Source of the DNA: Mycolicibacter heraklionensis
GTDB lineage: Bacteria > Actinomycetota > Actinomycetes > Mycobacteriales > Mycobacteriaceae
Assembly: GCF_001021505.1 (NCBI RefSeq)
Contig: NZ_LDPO01000010.1
Coordinates: 1 to 64,000, forward strand
Direction: 5' to 3'
Length of the DNA: 64,000 nt
Positions 18,546-27,635 of this stretch are shown in pieces (the first letter of the stretch is position 1; the number at the start of each line of letters is the position of its first letter). The notes below the pieces were generated by a model. It searched no databases and was not told the DNA's origin. It saw only the letters and a program-made list of their open reading frames with translations. Made by a program: the position numbers and the translations under genes.

Positions 18546-19436
18546 CTATGCCCTCGGCTTGAGGTATGTCACGAGGCTGACGTCGAGCATCTCGTCGGCG
18601 AAGTAGTGTTCGCACCCGCGCAGGTACTTCATGTAGCGCTGGTAGACCTCTTCGGAGGTGAGCTGGACGGCGATGTCCTTGTTGGCTTCCAGTGCGTCGC
18701 CCCAGATCTTCAGTGTCTTGATGTAGTGCGGTCGCAGCGAGAGTGCTTCGGGCACAATGAAACCGGCCTTCTCGCCGCGCTGCACCATCATGTCGGTGGA
18801 CGGCAGCCGGCCACCCGGGAAGATCTCGGTGACCATGAACTTGATGAACCGTGCCGTCTCGAAACTCAGCTTCTTGCCACGAGCATTGAGGTCATAGGGG
18901 TGGTAGCTGACGCTGCTCTGGATCGTCATCCGCCCGTCATCGGGCAGGATCTTGAAGCAGTTGTTGAAGAAGTCGTCGTAACGCTCAAAGCCGAAGTGCT
19001 CGAACGCCTCGATCGACACGATCCGGTCCACCGGCTCGTCGAATTCCTCCCACCCGTGCAACAGGACCCGCCGTGAGCGGTTGGTGTCCAGCTGGTCGAG
19101 GAGTTGCCGGGTATAGGCGAGTTGGTTCTTCGACAGCGTCAACCCGATGACGTTGACGTCATATTTCTCGACCGCGCGTTTCATGGTGGCGCCCCAGCCG
19201 CAGCCGATGTCCAGCACCGTCATGCCCGGCCGCAGCTTCAGCTTGTCCAGGTTGAGATCGATCTTGGCGATCTGAGCCTCGCCGAGCGTGAGTTCGGGAG
19301 GTTCGAAATAGGCGCAGCTGTACGTGCGGCTGGCATCCTGGAACAGGCCGAAGAAGTCGTCGGAGAGATCGTAATGTGCCTGGATGTCCTCGAAATGGGG
19401 GCGCATAGGTCTATTGCGAACCGATTCCTCAACCAT
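18546..19436 (-). CDS. mmaA4: Hydroxymycolate synthase MmaA4 (Hma), paralog B
   Basis: A 296-residue protein from ATG 19436, preceded by an AAAGGAAA ribosome site. Signatures special to MmaA4 are present: [27 protein letters not shown] (Gln-Ser where cyclopropane synthases have His-Thr), [30 protein letters not shown] and the C-terminus [13 protein letters not shown] motif I is [15 protein letters not shown]. MmaA4 adds a methyl and a hydroxyl group to the distal double bond, the first step to keto- and methoxymycolates. So this organism probably makes oxygenated mycolates; MmaA3, needed for methoxymycolate, is not in the cluster. Confidence 0.93.
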   Translation of the reverse strand: MVEESVRNRPMRPHFEDIQAHYDLSDDFFGLFQDASRTYSCAYFEPPELTLGEAQIAKIDLNLDKLKLRPGMTVLDIGCGWGATMKRAVEKYDVNVIGLTLSKNQLAYTRQLLDQLDTNRSRRVLLHGWEEFDEPVDRIVSIEAFEHFGFERYDDFFNNCFKILPDDGRMTIQSSVSYHPYDLNARGKKLSFETARFIKFMVTEIFPGGRLPSTDMMVQRGEKAGFIVPEALSLRPHYIKTLKIWGDALEANKDIAVQLTSEEVYQRYMKYLRGCEHYFADEMLDVSLVTYLKPRA

Positions 19437-19477
19437 GGGCCGGGTTTCCTTTCGAAATTCCGCGAACGTGCCGGGCC

Positions 19478-20341
19478 CTATTTCTGGCAGGTGAACTGGC
19501 AGACGTCGGTGTTGCCATTTCGAAACAGTTCGGCGCAGCCGGTGAGGTATTTCATGTAGCGCTCGTAGACCTCCGCGGACTGGATTGCGATCGCCTCGTC
19601 CCGGTGGGCCGCCAATGCCGCCGCCCAGCTGTCCAAAGTGCGCGCGTAGTGCAGTCGCAGTGGCTGAGTCCGGGTGATGCGGAAGCCGGCGCCGGTCGCG
19701 TGCTGCCTCACCTGCGCCACCTGTGGCAGCCGGCCCCCCGGGAAGATCTCCTCCATGATGAACTTCACGAACCGCAGCAACCGCATCGTCAACTTCAGCC
19801 CGCGGTCCTGGAACTCCTCGTTGCTGGCCGCCACGATCGTGTGCAGCAGCATCACCCCATCGGCCGGCAGTGCGCGGTAGGCGAACTCGAAGAAGTCGTC
19901 GTAGCGGTCATACCCGAAGTGCTCGAAGGCCCCGATCGACACGATCCTGTCGACCGGCTCGTCGAACTCTTCCCAGCCCTGCAGCAGCACGCGCCCGCTG
20001 CGCGGGCTGTCCATCGCGTCGAAAGCCGCCGCTACGTGGACGGCCTGGTTCTTGCTCAGGGTCAGCCCGATCACGTTGACGTCGTAACGCTGCATGGCCC
20101 GGCGCATGGTGGCTCCCCAACCGCAGCCGACATCCAGCAGTGTCATCCCGGGCTGCAGTCCGAGCTTGCCCAGCGCAAGATCGATTTTTGCGAGCTGAGC
20201 TTCCTCCAGGCTCATGTCGTCGCGCTCGAAATACGCGCAACTGTAGGTCTGCGTCGGATCCAGAAACAGCCGATAGAATTCATCGGACAGGTCGTAATGC
20301 GACTGCACATCCTCGAAATGCGGTCTCAGCGAACTCGTCAT
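19478..20341 (-). CDS. Mycolic acid methyltransferase/cyclopropane synthase (paralog C)
   Basis: A 287-residue protein from ATG 20341 ([20 protein letters not shown]) with a GAGGGGG ribosome site ten bases upstream. It keeps [39 protein letters not shown] and [13 protein letters not shown], so the cyclopropane-synthase Cys-Glu-His set is intact. The HTIV segment and the region after it recall PcaA, the C-terminus [10 protein letters not shown] recalls CmaA1/CmaA2; it is not a clean ortholog of either. A palindrome overlaps its likely -10. Role: proximal or distal cyclopropanation of mycolates, inferred. Confidence 0.85.
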   Translation of the reverse strand: MTSSLRPHFEDVQSHYDLSDEFYRLFLDPTQTYSCAYFERDDMSLEEAQLAKIDLALGKLGLQPGMTLLDVGCGWGATMRRAMQRYDVNVIGLTLSKNQAVHVAAAFDAMDSPRSGRVLLQGWEEFDEPVDRIVSIGAFEHFGYDRYDDFFEFAYRALPADGVMLLHTIVAASNEEFQDRGLKLTMRLLRFVKFIMEEIFPGGRLPQVAQVRQHATGAGFRITRTQPLRLHYARTLDSWAAALAAHRDEAIAIQSAEVYERYMKYLTGCAELFRNGNTDVCQFTCQK

Positions 20342-20679
20342 GAAAGTGTTCCCCCTCAAATTGTTCACGCGGTCGGTCAGATAAGTGACCGCGATTTCCC
20401 CCCGTGCTCGGCGGCGCCGAGCTATCTGTGGTGCATGCCAACCCCACAGCAGGTGTTCGGCGCCGATACCGGGTTAGACGAACCCGGTTGCGGTGAAGCC
20501 CGGCGGCGGGATACCCCTATGCCGCGGCCGGGAAACAGCGGGCCGGTGGGAGCAGCAACGTCCCTGCCCAGCGCGCGCGGACGGCGGCGCGCCCTCGGTC
20601 GGCCGCCGGCTCCCCGCCGGAGGCGACGGATGGCTGCGGGCCCGGGCGGCGGGCAGCCACTTCCCGCTAGGGTGAGTCC
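20342..20679. other. 338-base divergent intergenic region, paralog C / lpdC
   Basis: No convincing gene. It holds the palindrome CGGTCA-N6-TGACCG at 20374-20391, inside a wider CGCGGTC / GACCGCG pair (20368-20374 and 20387-20393). On the minus strand the spacer contains TTATCT, a plausible -10 for paralog C about 40 bases from its start codon. The lpdC side (about 20400-20670) is very GC-rich, with direct GGCGGC runs; only the AGGGTGA before the lpdC GTG was recognised. Confidence 0.45.
20374..20391. promoter_or_regulatory. Palindromic candidate operator upstream of paralog C
   Basis: CGGTCA at 20374-20379, six bases, then TGACCG at 20386-20391: a perfect 6+6 inverted repeat. It overlaps the minus-strand TTATCT that could be the -10 of the paralog C promoter, so a bound dimer would block transcription. 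No regulator gene is adjacent. Confidence 0.4.
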
Positions 20680-22074
20680 GTGACCCACTATGACGTCGTC
20701 GTTCTTGGAGCCGGCCCCGGCGGATATGTCGCGGCCATTCGTGCCGCCCAACTGGGCCTGAACACCGCCATCGTCGAGCCCAAGTACTGGGGCGGCGTCT
20801 GCCTCAACGTCGGCTGCATTCCGTCCAAAGCGCTGCTGCGCAACGCGGAGCTCGCCCACATCTTCACCAAGGAAGCCAAAACCTTCGGGATAACCGGCGA
20901 AGCCACGTTCGACTACGGGGCGGCCTTCGACCGCAGCCGCAAGGTCGCCGAGGGCCGGGTGGCCGGGGTGCACTTCTTGATGAAGAAGAACAAGATCACC
21001 GAGATCCATGGCTACGGCACATTCACCGACCCCAACACGCTGTCGGTGGCTCTCAACGACGGTGGTACCGAGACGGTTACGTTCACCAACGCGATCATCG
21101 CCACCGGGTCGAGCACCCGCTTGGTGCCGGGCACCTCGTTGTCGGACAACGTCGTCACCTATGAGCAGCTGATCCTGAGCCGGGAGCTGCCGACCTCGAT
21201 CATCATCGCCGGCGCCGGGGCCATCGGCATGGAGTTCTCCTACGTGCTCGCCAACTACGGCGTGGACGTCACCGTCGTGGAGTTCCTGCCGCGGGCGCTG
21301 CCCAATGAGGACGCCGAGGTGTCCAAGGAGATCGAGAAGCAGTTCAAGAAGCTGGGCGTCAAGGTCCGCACCGGAACCAAGGTCGAGAGCATCACCGATG
21401 ACGGGTCCACGGTGTCGGTGGTGGTCAGCAAGGACGGCCAGACCGAAACGCTGCAGGCCGATAAGGTGTTGCAGGCCATCGGGTTTGCCCCCAATGTCGA
21501 CGGCTACGGCCTGGAGGCGGCCGGTGTCGCGCTGACCGAGCGCCGCGCCATCGGCGTCGGGGAGTACATGCAGACCTCGACGCCGCACATCTACGCCATC
21601 GGGGATGTCACCGGGCTGCTGCAGCTGGCGCACGTCGCCGAGGCGCAGGGCGTGGTGGCCGCCGAGACCATCGGCGGGGCCGAGACCATGGCGCTGGGCG
21701 ACTACCGGATGATGCCGCGGGCCACCTTCTGTCAGCCGCAGGTGGCCAGCTTCGGACTCACCGAGGAGCAGGCCAGGGCCGAGGGTTACGACGTGAAGGT
21801 GGTCAAGTTCCCATTCACCGCGAACGGCAAGGCGCACGGCGTGGGCGACCCGAGCGGCTTCGTGAAGCTGATCGCCGACGCTCGCTACGGTGAGCTGATC
21901 GGCGGTCATCTGATCGGCCACGACGTCTCGGAGTTGCTGCCCGAACTGACCCTGGCGCAGAAGTGGGACCTGACCGCGAACGAGTTGGCCCGCAACGTGC
22001 ACACGCACCCGACCATGTCGGAGGCACTGCAGGAATGCTTCCACGGGCTGACCGGACACATGATCAACTTCTGA
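20680..22074 (+). CDS. lpdC: Dihydrolipoyl dehydrogenase (E3), Rv0462 ortholog
   Basis: A 464-residue flavoprotein, the same length as M. tuberculosis LpdC. The FAD motif [20 protein letters not shown] is N-terminal, the redox-active disulfide is [15 protein letters not shown], and the NAD motif is [16 protein letters not shown]. The active-site His-Glu pair near the C-terminus is in [12 protein letters not shown]. It re-oxidises lipoyl groups for pyruvate and branched-chain dehydrogenase complexes and feeds peroxynitrite reductase. GTG start at 20680 with AGGGTGA upstream. Here it is embedded between mycolate methyltransferase genes on the opposite strand, unlike in M. tuberculosis. Confidence 0.95.
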   Translation: MTHYDVVVLGAGPGGYVAAIRAAQLGLNTAIVEPKYWGGVCLNVGCIPSKALLRNAELAHIFTKEAKTFGITGEATFDYGAAFDRSRKVAEGRVAGVHFLMKKNKITEIHGYGTFTDPNTLSVALNDGGTETVTFTNAIIATGSSTRLVPGTSLSDNVVTYEQLILSRELPTSIIIAGAGAIGMEFSYVLANYGVDVTVVEFLPRALPNEDAEVSKEIEKQFKKLGVKVRTGTKVESITDDGSTVSVVVSKDGQTETLQADKVLQAIGFAPNVDGYGLEAAGVALTERRAIGVGEYMQTSTPHIYAIGDVTGLLQLAHVAEAQGVVAAETIGGAETMALGDYRMMPRATFCQPQVASFGLTEEQARAEGYDVKVVKFPFTANGKAHGVGDPSGFVKLIADARYGELIGGHLIGHDVSELLPELTLAQKWDLTANELARNVHTHPTMSEALQECFHGLTGHMINF

Positions 22075-22105
22075 TTCCGTCGGCTGCGCGCTCCCGGCGC
22101 GGCCG

Positions 22106-22990
22106 TCAGCCCTTGACGAGAGTGAACTGGGCGACATAGCTGACCTTGCGTTGAAAGAAATCGGCGCAGCCCAGTAGGTACTTCACGTACCGTTCGTAGA
22201 CCTCCGGGGAGGTCACTGCGATCGCCTGCTCGCGGGCCGCTTGCAGCCGGGTCGCCCAGGTGTCCAGAGTCCGGGCGTAATGCGGGGTGAGGTCCTGGCG
22301 GTCGGCGATGGAAAACCCTGCGGCGCCTGCGTATTCGACGACATCCTCGTCGCACGGCACCGAGCCGCCGGGAAAGATCTCCTTCGCGATGAAGCGCATG
22401 AACCGCAGGTCCGTCATCGTGATCGGGATGCCCATTTCCGGCCAGCGCTTGAGCGGGTGGCCCATGATGGTCTGCAGAACCATGCGCCCGTCGTCGGGCA
22501 TCAGGCGGTGGCACAACTCGAAAAACGTGGCATACCGCTCTTTGGGGAAGGCTTCGAACGCCTCGATGCTGACGATGCGGTCGACCGGCCGGTCGAATTC
22601 CTCCCAGCCGCGCAACAGAATCTGGCGTGAGCGCTCGCTGTCGACGTCGTCGAGCAGTCGCTGGCCGAGGCTGCACTGGTTTCTGCTCAACGTCAGCCCC
22701 ACGACGTTGACGTCGTAGGTTTCGACCGCCCGCTGCATCGCAGATCCCCATCCGCAGCCGATGTCGAGCAACGTCATCCCCGGTGCGAGATCCAATTTGG
22801 ACAGCGCGAGATCGATCTTGGCGATCTGCGCCTCCTGGAGCGACATGTCCTCGCGCTCGAAGTAGGCGCAGCTATATGTCCGGGTCGGATCCTGGAACAA
22901 GCCGAAAAAGTCGTTCGAGATGTCGTAGTGGGCCTGCACATCCTCATACGCCACCGCCATCTTCGGTGCACCGCGCGTGGTCTCGGCCAT
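22106..22990 (-). CDS. Mycolic acid methyltransferase, MmaA1/UmaA-like (paralog D)
   Basis: A 294-residue protein from ATG 22990 with a strong AGGAGGT ribosome site. SAM motif I is [15 protein letters not shown]. Where cyclopropane synthases have GAFEHF it has EAFEAFPKERY, a form shared with MmaA1 and UmaA, and the later LTMTDLRF-like segment (ITMTDLRFMRFIAKE) fits the same group. Unusually, the position of the active-site His (LLHTI in relatives) is Gln: RMVLQTIMGH. That change is otherwise seen in MmaA4. MmaA1 adds an allylic methyl linked to trans double bonds; whether this paralog does the same is uncertain. Confidence 0.83.
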   Translation of the reverse strand: MAETTRGAPKMAVAYEDVQAHYDISNDFFGLFQDPTRTYSCAYFEREDMSLQEAQIAKIDLALSKLDLAPGMTLLDIGCGWGSAMQRAVETYDVNVVGLTLSRNQCSLGQRLLDDVDSERSRQILLRGWEEFDRPVDRIVSIEAFEAFPKERYATFFELCHRLMPDDGRMVLQTIMGHPLKRWPEMGIPITMTDLRFMRFIAKEIFPGGSVPCDEDVVEYAGAAGFSIADRQDLTPHYARTLDTWATRLQAAREQAIAVTSPEVYERYVKYLLGCADFFQRKVSYVAQFTLVKG

Positions 22991-23046
22991 CTGCCCGACC
23001 TCCTACTCGCCCCGGCGCGGCTGCCGGCGGGCTCGGGCAAACCCGG

Positions 23047-23979
23047 TCATGCGGGCGCCTTTTCGCAGGTGAACTGGACGACGTCGGTATAGCCGGTGTC
23101 GAACAGTTCGGCACAGCCGGTCAAGTACTTGTAAAACCGCTCGTAGACGTCGTCAGACGTGATGGCGACGGCCTCGTCCTTGTTGACCTCGAGGTTGGCC
23201 GCCCAGGTGTTCAGGGTGCGAACGTAGTGCGGTTGCAGGTGCTGCTCGCGGGTCACGGTGTAGCCGGCCTTGGCCGCGTGCTCGGTTACCTGCGCGGCCA
23301 ACGGAAGGCGCCCGCCGGGGTAGATCTCGTCCATGATGAATTTGATGAACCGCACCCGAGACATCGTCAGCGGCAGCTTCTTGGCCCTGATCTCCTCGTC
23401 GCTGGGAATGACGATGCTGTGGAGCAACATCACCCCGTCGTCCGGCATCCAACTGAAGGTCTTCTTGAAGTAGTCGTCGTACTTGTTGAAGCCGAAATGC
23501 TCGAAGGCGCCGATCGACACGATCCTGTCGACCTGCCCGTCGAACTCCTCCCAGGGCTGTAGCCGCACTTCCATCCGGCGCGTGCTGGTGGAGTTCGCGA
23601 AGACGTTGTCCTCGATGTGCTGTTTCTGGTTCTCCGAGAGGGTCAGACCGATGACGTTGACGTCGTAGTGCTCGGCGGCCCGCCGAATCGTGGAGCCCCA
23701 CCCGCAGCCGATGTCGAGCAACGTCATCCCCGGCTCGAGGCCCAGCTTGCCGAGCGACAGGTCGACCTTGGCCAGCTGCGCCTCTTGCAGTGTCATGTCA
23801 GGGCGCTCGAAATACGCGCAGCTATAGGTCTGCGACGGGTCCTGCCACAACTTGAAGAAGTCGTTGGAGATGTCGTAGTGGAACTGCACTTCGCCTTTGT
23901 CTGATCCGCGAGTCTGTGCTGCGGACTGCGACAGCCACTGGGACTTGGCTTTGGGTTCTGCGCCCGTGGGATGTGCCAC
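23047..23979 (-). CDS. Cyclopropane mycolate synthase, CmaA2-like (paralog E)
   Basis: A 310-residue protein from GTG 23979 ([20 protein letters not shown]). It has a longer N-terminus than its neighbours. The catalytic region starts at [18 protein letters not shown] and continues [15 protein letters not shown], both characteristic of CmaA2. [29 protein letters not shown] and [13 protein letters not shown] keep the active-site residues. CmaA2 forms trans-cyclopropanes on oxygenated mycolates and cis-rings on alpha mycolates. Its GAGAGGA ribosome site lies in a GGTC-CTCTC / GAGAGACC hairpin (about 23984-24002), which may limit translation. Confidence 0.86.
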   Translation of the reverse strand: MAHPTGAEPKAKSQWLSQSAAQTRGSDKGEVQFHYDISNDFFKLWQDPSQTYSCAYFERPDMTLQEAQLAKVDLSLGKLGLEPGMTLLDIGCGWGSTIRRAAEHYDVNVIGLTLSENQKQHIEDNVFANSTSTRRMEVRLQPWEEFDGQVDRIVSIGAFEHFGFNKYDDYFKKTFSWMPDDGVMLLHSIVIPSDEEIRAKKLPLTMSRVRFIKFIMDEIYPGGRLPLAAQVTEHAAKAGYTVTREQHLQPHYVRTLNTWAANLEVNKDEAVAITSDDVYERFYKYLTGCAELFDTGYTDVVQFTCEKAPA

Positions 23980-24122
23980 CGTTGGTCCTCTCGGGAGAGA
24001 CCTGTGTCAGAGAACGACGTGCTGGTGGCTCAACACTGGGGCCGAGACTACGCCCACCAAGGTAGGCCCAAGGTAGGAGCGCACTGTGAGTTTTGGGCAT
24101 GGAGCACCGCCCGTTCGCCGGA

Positions 24123-25580
24123 TCAGGCTCCGAGCAGGCAGAAAACTCCGAAACCCACCGCCATGCCGGTCACGTTCGCGAAGGCGTTGACCACGTCGTT
24201 GCCCACCCACCGCCAGCCGGTGGATGCCCGTGTCGGCGCGCCGCAGTGCAGCGCGTCCTCCACGGTGGAACCGCACGTCGCGCAGACGAAGCGGGCCTGC
24301 ACGGTGGCGCCGATCAGGGTGTCGACCAGGGAACCGGCGACGCCGGCCGCCAGGCCCACCGGCAGCATGACGACCCCGCCGAACAGGGCGCCGAATGCGC
24401 CGACCGCCAACGCCCCCAGCACCGTCGCGCCCGAACCCAGCGGGGACACCGCCCCGGAGGTGCCCTTGGGCACCCGCGCCCGGGTGCGCAGCGACAGCGG
24501 GTCCCGGGAGGAGAAGCGGCCGATCTCCGAGGCCCACGAGTCGGCGATGCCCGCCGCGATCCCACCGATCGACACGGCGTACCAGAGCGGGTCACGGGTG
24601 AACGCATAGCCGATCACCGGAATCAGCACGGGAAGGCCGGCGTTCACCGCGACCTGGCTCATGGTGCGCATGCCCCCGGTCCGGGCGGGGCGGCGATATG
24701 CGGTGAGCAGGCTGGTCAGCGAGAAGAACAGCGCGGCCGGAATGATCCATGCCCACCCGCCGAGGCCGACGGCCACCCCGGCGATCAGGCCGCCGGACAG
24801 CGCTCCGGGCAGATCCAGCCACCGCATGCGGAGCATGAACGGCACTATGGCGCAGCCGAATACCACCGCGGCCAGCCACCGCAGCGCGTCGTCGGTCGAC
24901 AGGTCCCGCGCCACGTGCAGCAGTAGCGCGACCCACGGCGTAATCAGCAGGTTATCCGCCGCCGGCAGCACCAGGAGTTCCACGGCGGCCGTGGTCATCG
25001 CGACGAACAGCGAAACCGACACCGCCATAAACGTATTCAGTTCAAGACCGACCCGGCAGAACACCCACGACACCGCGAACGCGATGACCACGAAGGCCAC
25101 CGACCCCTCCAGTGAGCGCACCCCGCCACCGGCTTCGACCCGGTGCCGGCCGTAGCGGTCCCCGATCAGCGCCGCACCGGCGTCGGCCAGCCCCAGCACC
25201 ACGACGCCCGCTGCGATGGCGACCCGATCGGGCCAGAACGCCAGCACCGCGACCAACGCGCCGGCGGCGAAGCCCACCAGTCCGTAGTCACGGGACCGGG
25301 TGCCGTCGAAGACACCGGGCACCGGAATCAGACCGCGCTCCACGATCACCGTCAAGCCCACCGTCGCGGCGGCCAGCACGCCGGCCACCACCGCTCCGTG
25401 CGAGAGCTGGAAGGCCGCCAGGGCGGCGAACAGCCCGCACAGCGCGTGGGGGATCTTGCGGGTGACCAAGGGACTGGCCCCCCGCCGTGCCAGTGCGCGC
25501 CCGACCACGATCAGCACCGCCGCGATCAGCAGGACCCCGCCCCCGGCGACGGCCAGGTCGTGGCTGACGGTAGCGGTCAC
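24123..25580 (-). CDS. Fused phytol/prenol kinase (VTE5-like) and prenyl-phosphate kinase (VTE6/DUF92-like)
   Basis: A 485-residue protein with about 12 membrane helices. Residues 1-about 230 match the dolichol/phytol kinase and CTP-transferase family: RKIPHALCG near residue 41, LADAGAALIGDRYG near 131 and SLEGS at 156-160. Residues about 240-485 match DUF92/TMEM19: IADSWASEIG near 345, VPKGTSGAVSPLG near 370, GATVQARFVCATCG near 424 and NDVVNAFANVTG near 461. In plants and cyanobacteria these are separate proteins (VTE5, VTE6) that turn phytol into phytyl diphosphate in two steps. One polypeptide could do both here; the prenol used is unknown. It ends the minus-strand run ramB, CMD protein, kinase, 6 bases after the CMD gene. 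Confidence 0.82.
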   Translation of the reverse strand: MTATVSHDLAVAGGGVLLIAAVLIVVGRALARRGASPLVTRKIPHALCGLFAALAAFQLSHGAVVAGVLAAATVGLTVIVERGLIPVPGVFDGTRSRDYGLVGFAAGALVAVLAFWPDRVAIAAGVVVLGLADAGAALIGDRYGRHRVEAGGGVRSLEGSVAFVVIAFAVSWVFCRVGLELNTFMAVSVSLFVAMTTAAVELLVLPAADNLLITPWVALLLHVARDLSTDDALRWLAAVVFGCAIVPFMLRMRWLDLPGALSGGLIAGVAVGLGGWAWIIPAALFFSLTSLLTAYRRPARTGGMRTMSQVAVNAGLPVLIPVIGYAFTRDPLWYAVSIGGIAAGIADSWASEIGRFSSRDPLSLRTRARVPKGTSGAVSPLGSGATVLGALAVGAFGALFGGVVMLPVGLAAGVAGSLVDTLIGATVQARFVCATCGSTVEDALHCGAPTRASTGWRWVGNDVVNAFANVTGMAVGFGVFCLLGA

Positions 25581-25586
25581 GCAGGA

Positions 25587-26126
25587 CTACTCATCGAAGT
25601 CCAGCGGAACCCGCAGCGCGCTCAAGGTGGCGGCCAGTGCGTCGTATTGGCTGGTCAGCATGACGAATTCGATGAGCCGGGGGCGGTCCAGATGTGCGGC
25701 CAGCTGTGCCCAGGTGTCATCGGAGAGCGTGCGGGTGCCCACCAGTTCGTCGACGCCGGTCAGCAACACCCGCTGCCGGTCGGTGAGCCCGTCCGCGCTG
25801 GGGCCTTCGAAGATCCGCGCCTGGGTGGCGTCGTCGAGACCCACCGCCCGGGCCATCCGGCGATGGTGCTGCAGTTCGTACTGGCTGTCGCGCAGATGCC
25901 CCACCCGCAGGATCACCAACTCGGTGTCGCGGTTCGAGAGCTTGCCGCCCCGCATGAGCACCCCGCCGAACGGCAGCCAGGACCACATCAATCGCCGGTG
26001 CTGGCCGAGGGTGGTGAACAGGTGCGCCCGGGGTACGTGCTGGCGCAGGGCGACGACTTTGCACACCAGCCAGTTCGTGACACCGAGGTCGCGCAGGCCG
26101 GGGGAATCGGGGATACGAACAGTCAC
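25587..26126 (-). CDS. Carboxymuconolactone decarboxylase/AhpD-family protein, Rv0464c-like
   Basis: A 179-residue all-helical protein (MTVRIPDSPGLRDLGVTNWL). The CMD core is LSNRDTELVILRVGHLRDSQYELQHHRRMARAVGL, which begins near residue 60. The Cys pair of peroxidase-type AhpD is absent; the Glu-x2-His pattern of the non-peroxidase branch is present. Its ATG overlaps the stop of ramB (ATGA, 26123-26126), so the two are translationally coupled, as in the M. tuberculosis order. Function unknown. Confidence 0.85.
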   Translation of the reverse strand: MTVRIPDSPGLRDLGVTNWLVCKVVALRQHVPRAHLFTTLGQHRRLMWSWLPFGGVLMRGGKLSNRDTELVILRVGHLRDSQYELQHHRRMARAVGLDDATQARIFEGPSADGLTDRQRVLLTGVDELVGTRTLSDDTWAQLAAHLDRPRLIEFVMLTSQYDALAATLSALRVPLDFDE

Positions 26127-27550
26127 CGCTGTTGCTTTACCAGATACGGCGAGACAGTGCTGCGATGTTCGTTGAGATCCAGGTCACGGCCCAACGCGGG
26201 GAAGGCCCGCTGCGGGCAGTTGTCGTGGTCGCAGACTCGGCAGCCCACCCCGATCGGCGTGGCCGGGACGTCGTGGCCGGCCGCCAGATCCAGGCCTTCG
26301 GAGTAGACCAGCCGGTGGGCGTGTCGCAGTTCGCAACCGAGCCCGATCGCAAACGTCTTGTCCGGCTGGCCCCAGCGCGAGGCGCGGCGTTCCACGGTGC
26401 GCGCCACCCACATGTACTTGCGGCCGTCGGGCATCTCGGCGATCTGCACCAGGATCTTCCCCGGGTTGCCGAATGTCTCGTAGACGTTCCACAGCGGGCA
26501 GGTACCGCCACTGGAGGAGAAATGAAAGCCGGTGGCTGACTGCCGCTTTGACATGTTGCCGGCCCGATCGACCCGGACGAAGGAGAACGGCACGCCCCGC
26601 ATCGAGGGCCGCTGCAGGGTGGACAGCCGGTGGGCGATGGTCTCGTAGCTGACTCGGTAGAAAGCCGACAGCCGTTCGATGTCGTAGCGGAAGGTCTCGG
26701 CACTGTCGTGGAACTGGCCGTAGGGCAACACGATGGCCGCCGCGAAATAGTTGGCCAACCCGAGCCGGGCCAGCGTGCGGGAGTCCTTCGAGGTGAACTT
26801 GCCCTCTTCGACCATGGTCGAGATCTGGTCATCGAATTCCAGGTAGGCCAGTTCGGCGGCCATCTTGAACACTCGCTGTCCCCAGGACAGGTGGTTGGAG
26901 ATGTCCAGGGTCCGGGTTGCGGCGTCGTAGCGGTGTAGCACCGTCTCGCCCAGATCAATGCGGCGGTTGATGTGCACGCCATGTACCTCGGTGAGTCGGT
27001 TGGCCAGCTCGACGGCCAATTCGCCCTGGTGCCTGCGCATCCGGGTGGCCAGTTCTTCGGCGGCGGTGTCGAGTTCGTGCAGGTAGTTCTGGCGTTGATA
27101 GAAGTAGTCCCGGACCTCCTCGTGCGGCATGGTGATCGCGCCGGTGCCGCTGCCGTCGGAGAAGCGCTCCTCGGTGGCCGCGGCGAGTTGGGCCGTGGTG
27201 ATGCGGTAGCGGCGGTGCAGGTTGACCATCGCGCGGGCCAATTTGGGGTGCGCACTGACCAATTCGGCCACCTCGGCCAGGTCGACATCCATGTCGAGGT
27301 CGCGGTCCATGGCGACCTCACGCAACTCGGCGACCAGTCGGGTGTCGTCCTGGGAGGCGAAGAAGCTGGCGTCCACCCCGAAGACTTCGGCGATACGCAG
27401 CAGCACCGCCACGGTCAACGGCCGAACGTCGTGCTCGATCTGGTTGAGATAGCTCGGTGAGATCTCCAGCATCTGCGCCAGTGCAGCCTGGCTGAACCCG
27501 CGCTCGCTGCGCAGCTGGCGCACCCGGGAGCCGACGTACGTCTTGGCCAC
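26123..27550 (-). CDS. ramB: Glyoxylate-cycle regulator RamB
   Basis: A 475-residue regulator from GTG 27550 (VAKTYVGSRVRQLRSERGFS), one residue longer than remembered for M. tuberculosis RamB. Residues 8-65 are an XRE helix-turn-helix (FSQAALAQMLEISPSYLNQIE). The middle is the ImmA/IrrE-like sensor domain and the C-terminus the short-chain fatty acyl regulator domain, with a Cys-rich end (GVGCRVCDHDNCPQRAF). RamB represses isocitrate lyase and its own gene on preferred carbon sources. icl1 lies one gene away; TTCGCA-type sites occur in both promoters. Confidence 0.93.
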   Translation of the reverse strand: MAKTYVGSRVRQLRSERGFSQAALAQMLEISPSYLNQIEHDVRPLTVAVLLRIAEVFGVDASFFASQDDTRLVAELREVAMDRDLDMDVDLAEVAELVSAHPKLARAMVNLHRRYRITTAQLAAATEERFSDGSGTGAITMPHEEVRDYFYQRQNYLHELDTAAEELATRMRRHQGELAVELANRLTEVHGVHINRRIDLGETVLHRYDAATRTLDISNHLSWGQRVFKMAAELAYLEFDDQISTMVEEGKFTSKDSRTLARLGLANYFAAAIVLPYGQFHDSAETFRYDIERLSAFYRVSYETIAHRLSTLQRPSMRGVPFSFVRVDRAGNMSKRQSATGFHFSSSGGTCPLWNVYETFGNPGKILVQIAEMPDGRKYMWVARTVERRASRWGQPDKTFAIGLGCELRHAHRLVYSEGLDLAAGHDVPATPIGVGCRVCDHDNCPQRAFPALGRDLDLNEHRSTVSPYLVKQQR

Positions 27551-27568
27551 CCACCCGACCCTACCTGC

Positions 27569-27587
27569 TGCGAAGGCGGCATTCGCA
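27569..27587. promoter_or_regulatory. TGCGAA-N7-TTCGCA inverted repeat, candidate RamB autoregulatory site
   Basis: TGCGAA at 27569-27574 and TTCGCA at 27582-27587 form a perfect 6+6 inverted repeat. It sits in the 85-base region between ramB and the divergent thioesterase gene, 19 bases before the ramB start codon. The same TTCGCA half site is repeated in the icl1 upstream region. RamB is known to repress itself; assignment of this site is inference. Confidence 0.5.
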
Positions 27588-27635
27588 TAGTTGGCATGGC
27601 ATGATCCGCTCAAGAAAAGACCACCGGGAGCATCG

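Noticed and set aside
17591..20341. Assigning pcaA, umaA, cmaA1 or mmaA2 symbols to paralogs A and C
   Set aside because: Signature segments are mixed between CmaA1, MmaA2 and PcaA. Without a tree only MmaA4 is clear enough for a symbol.
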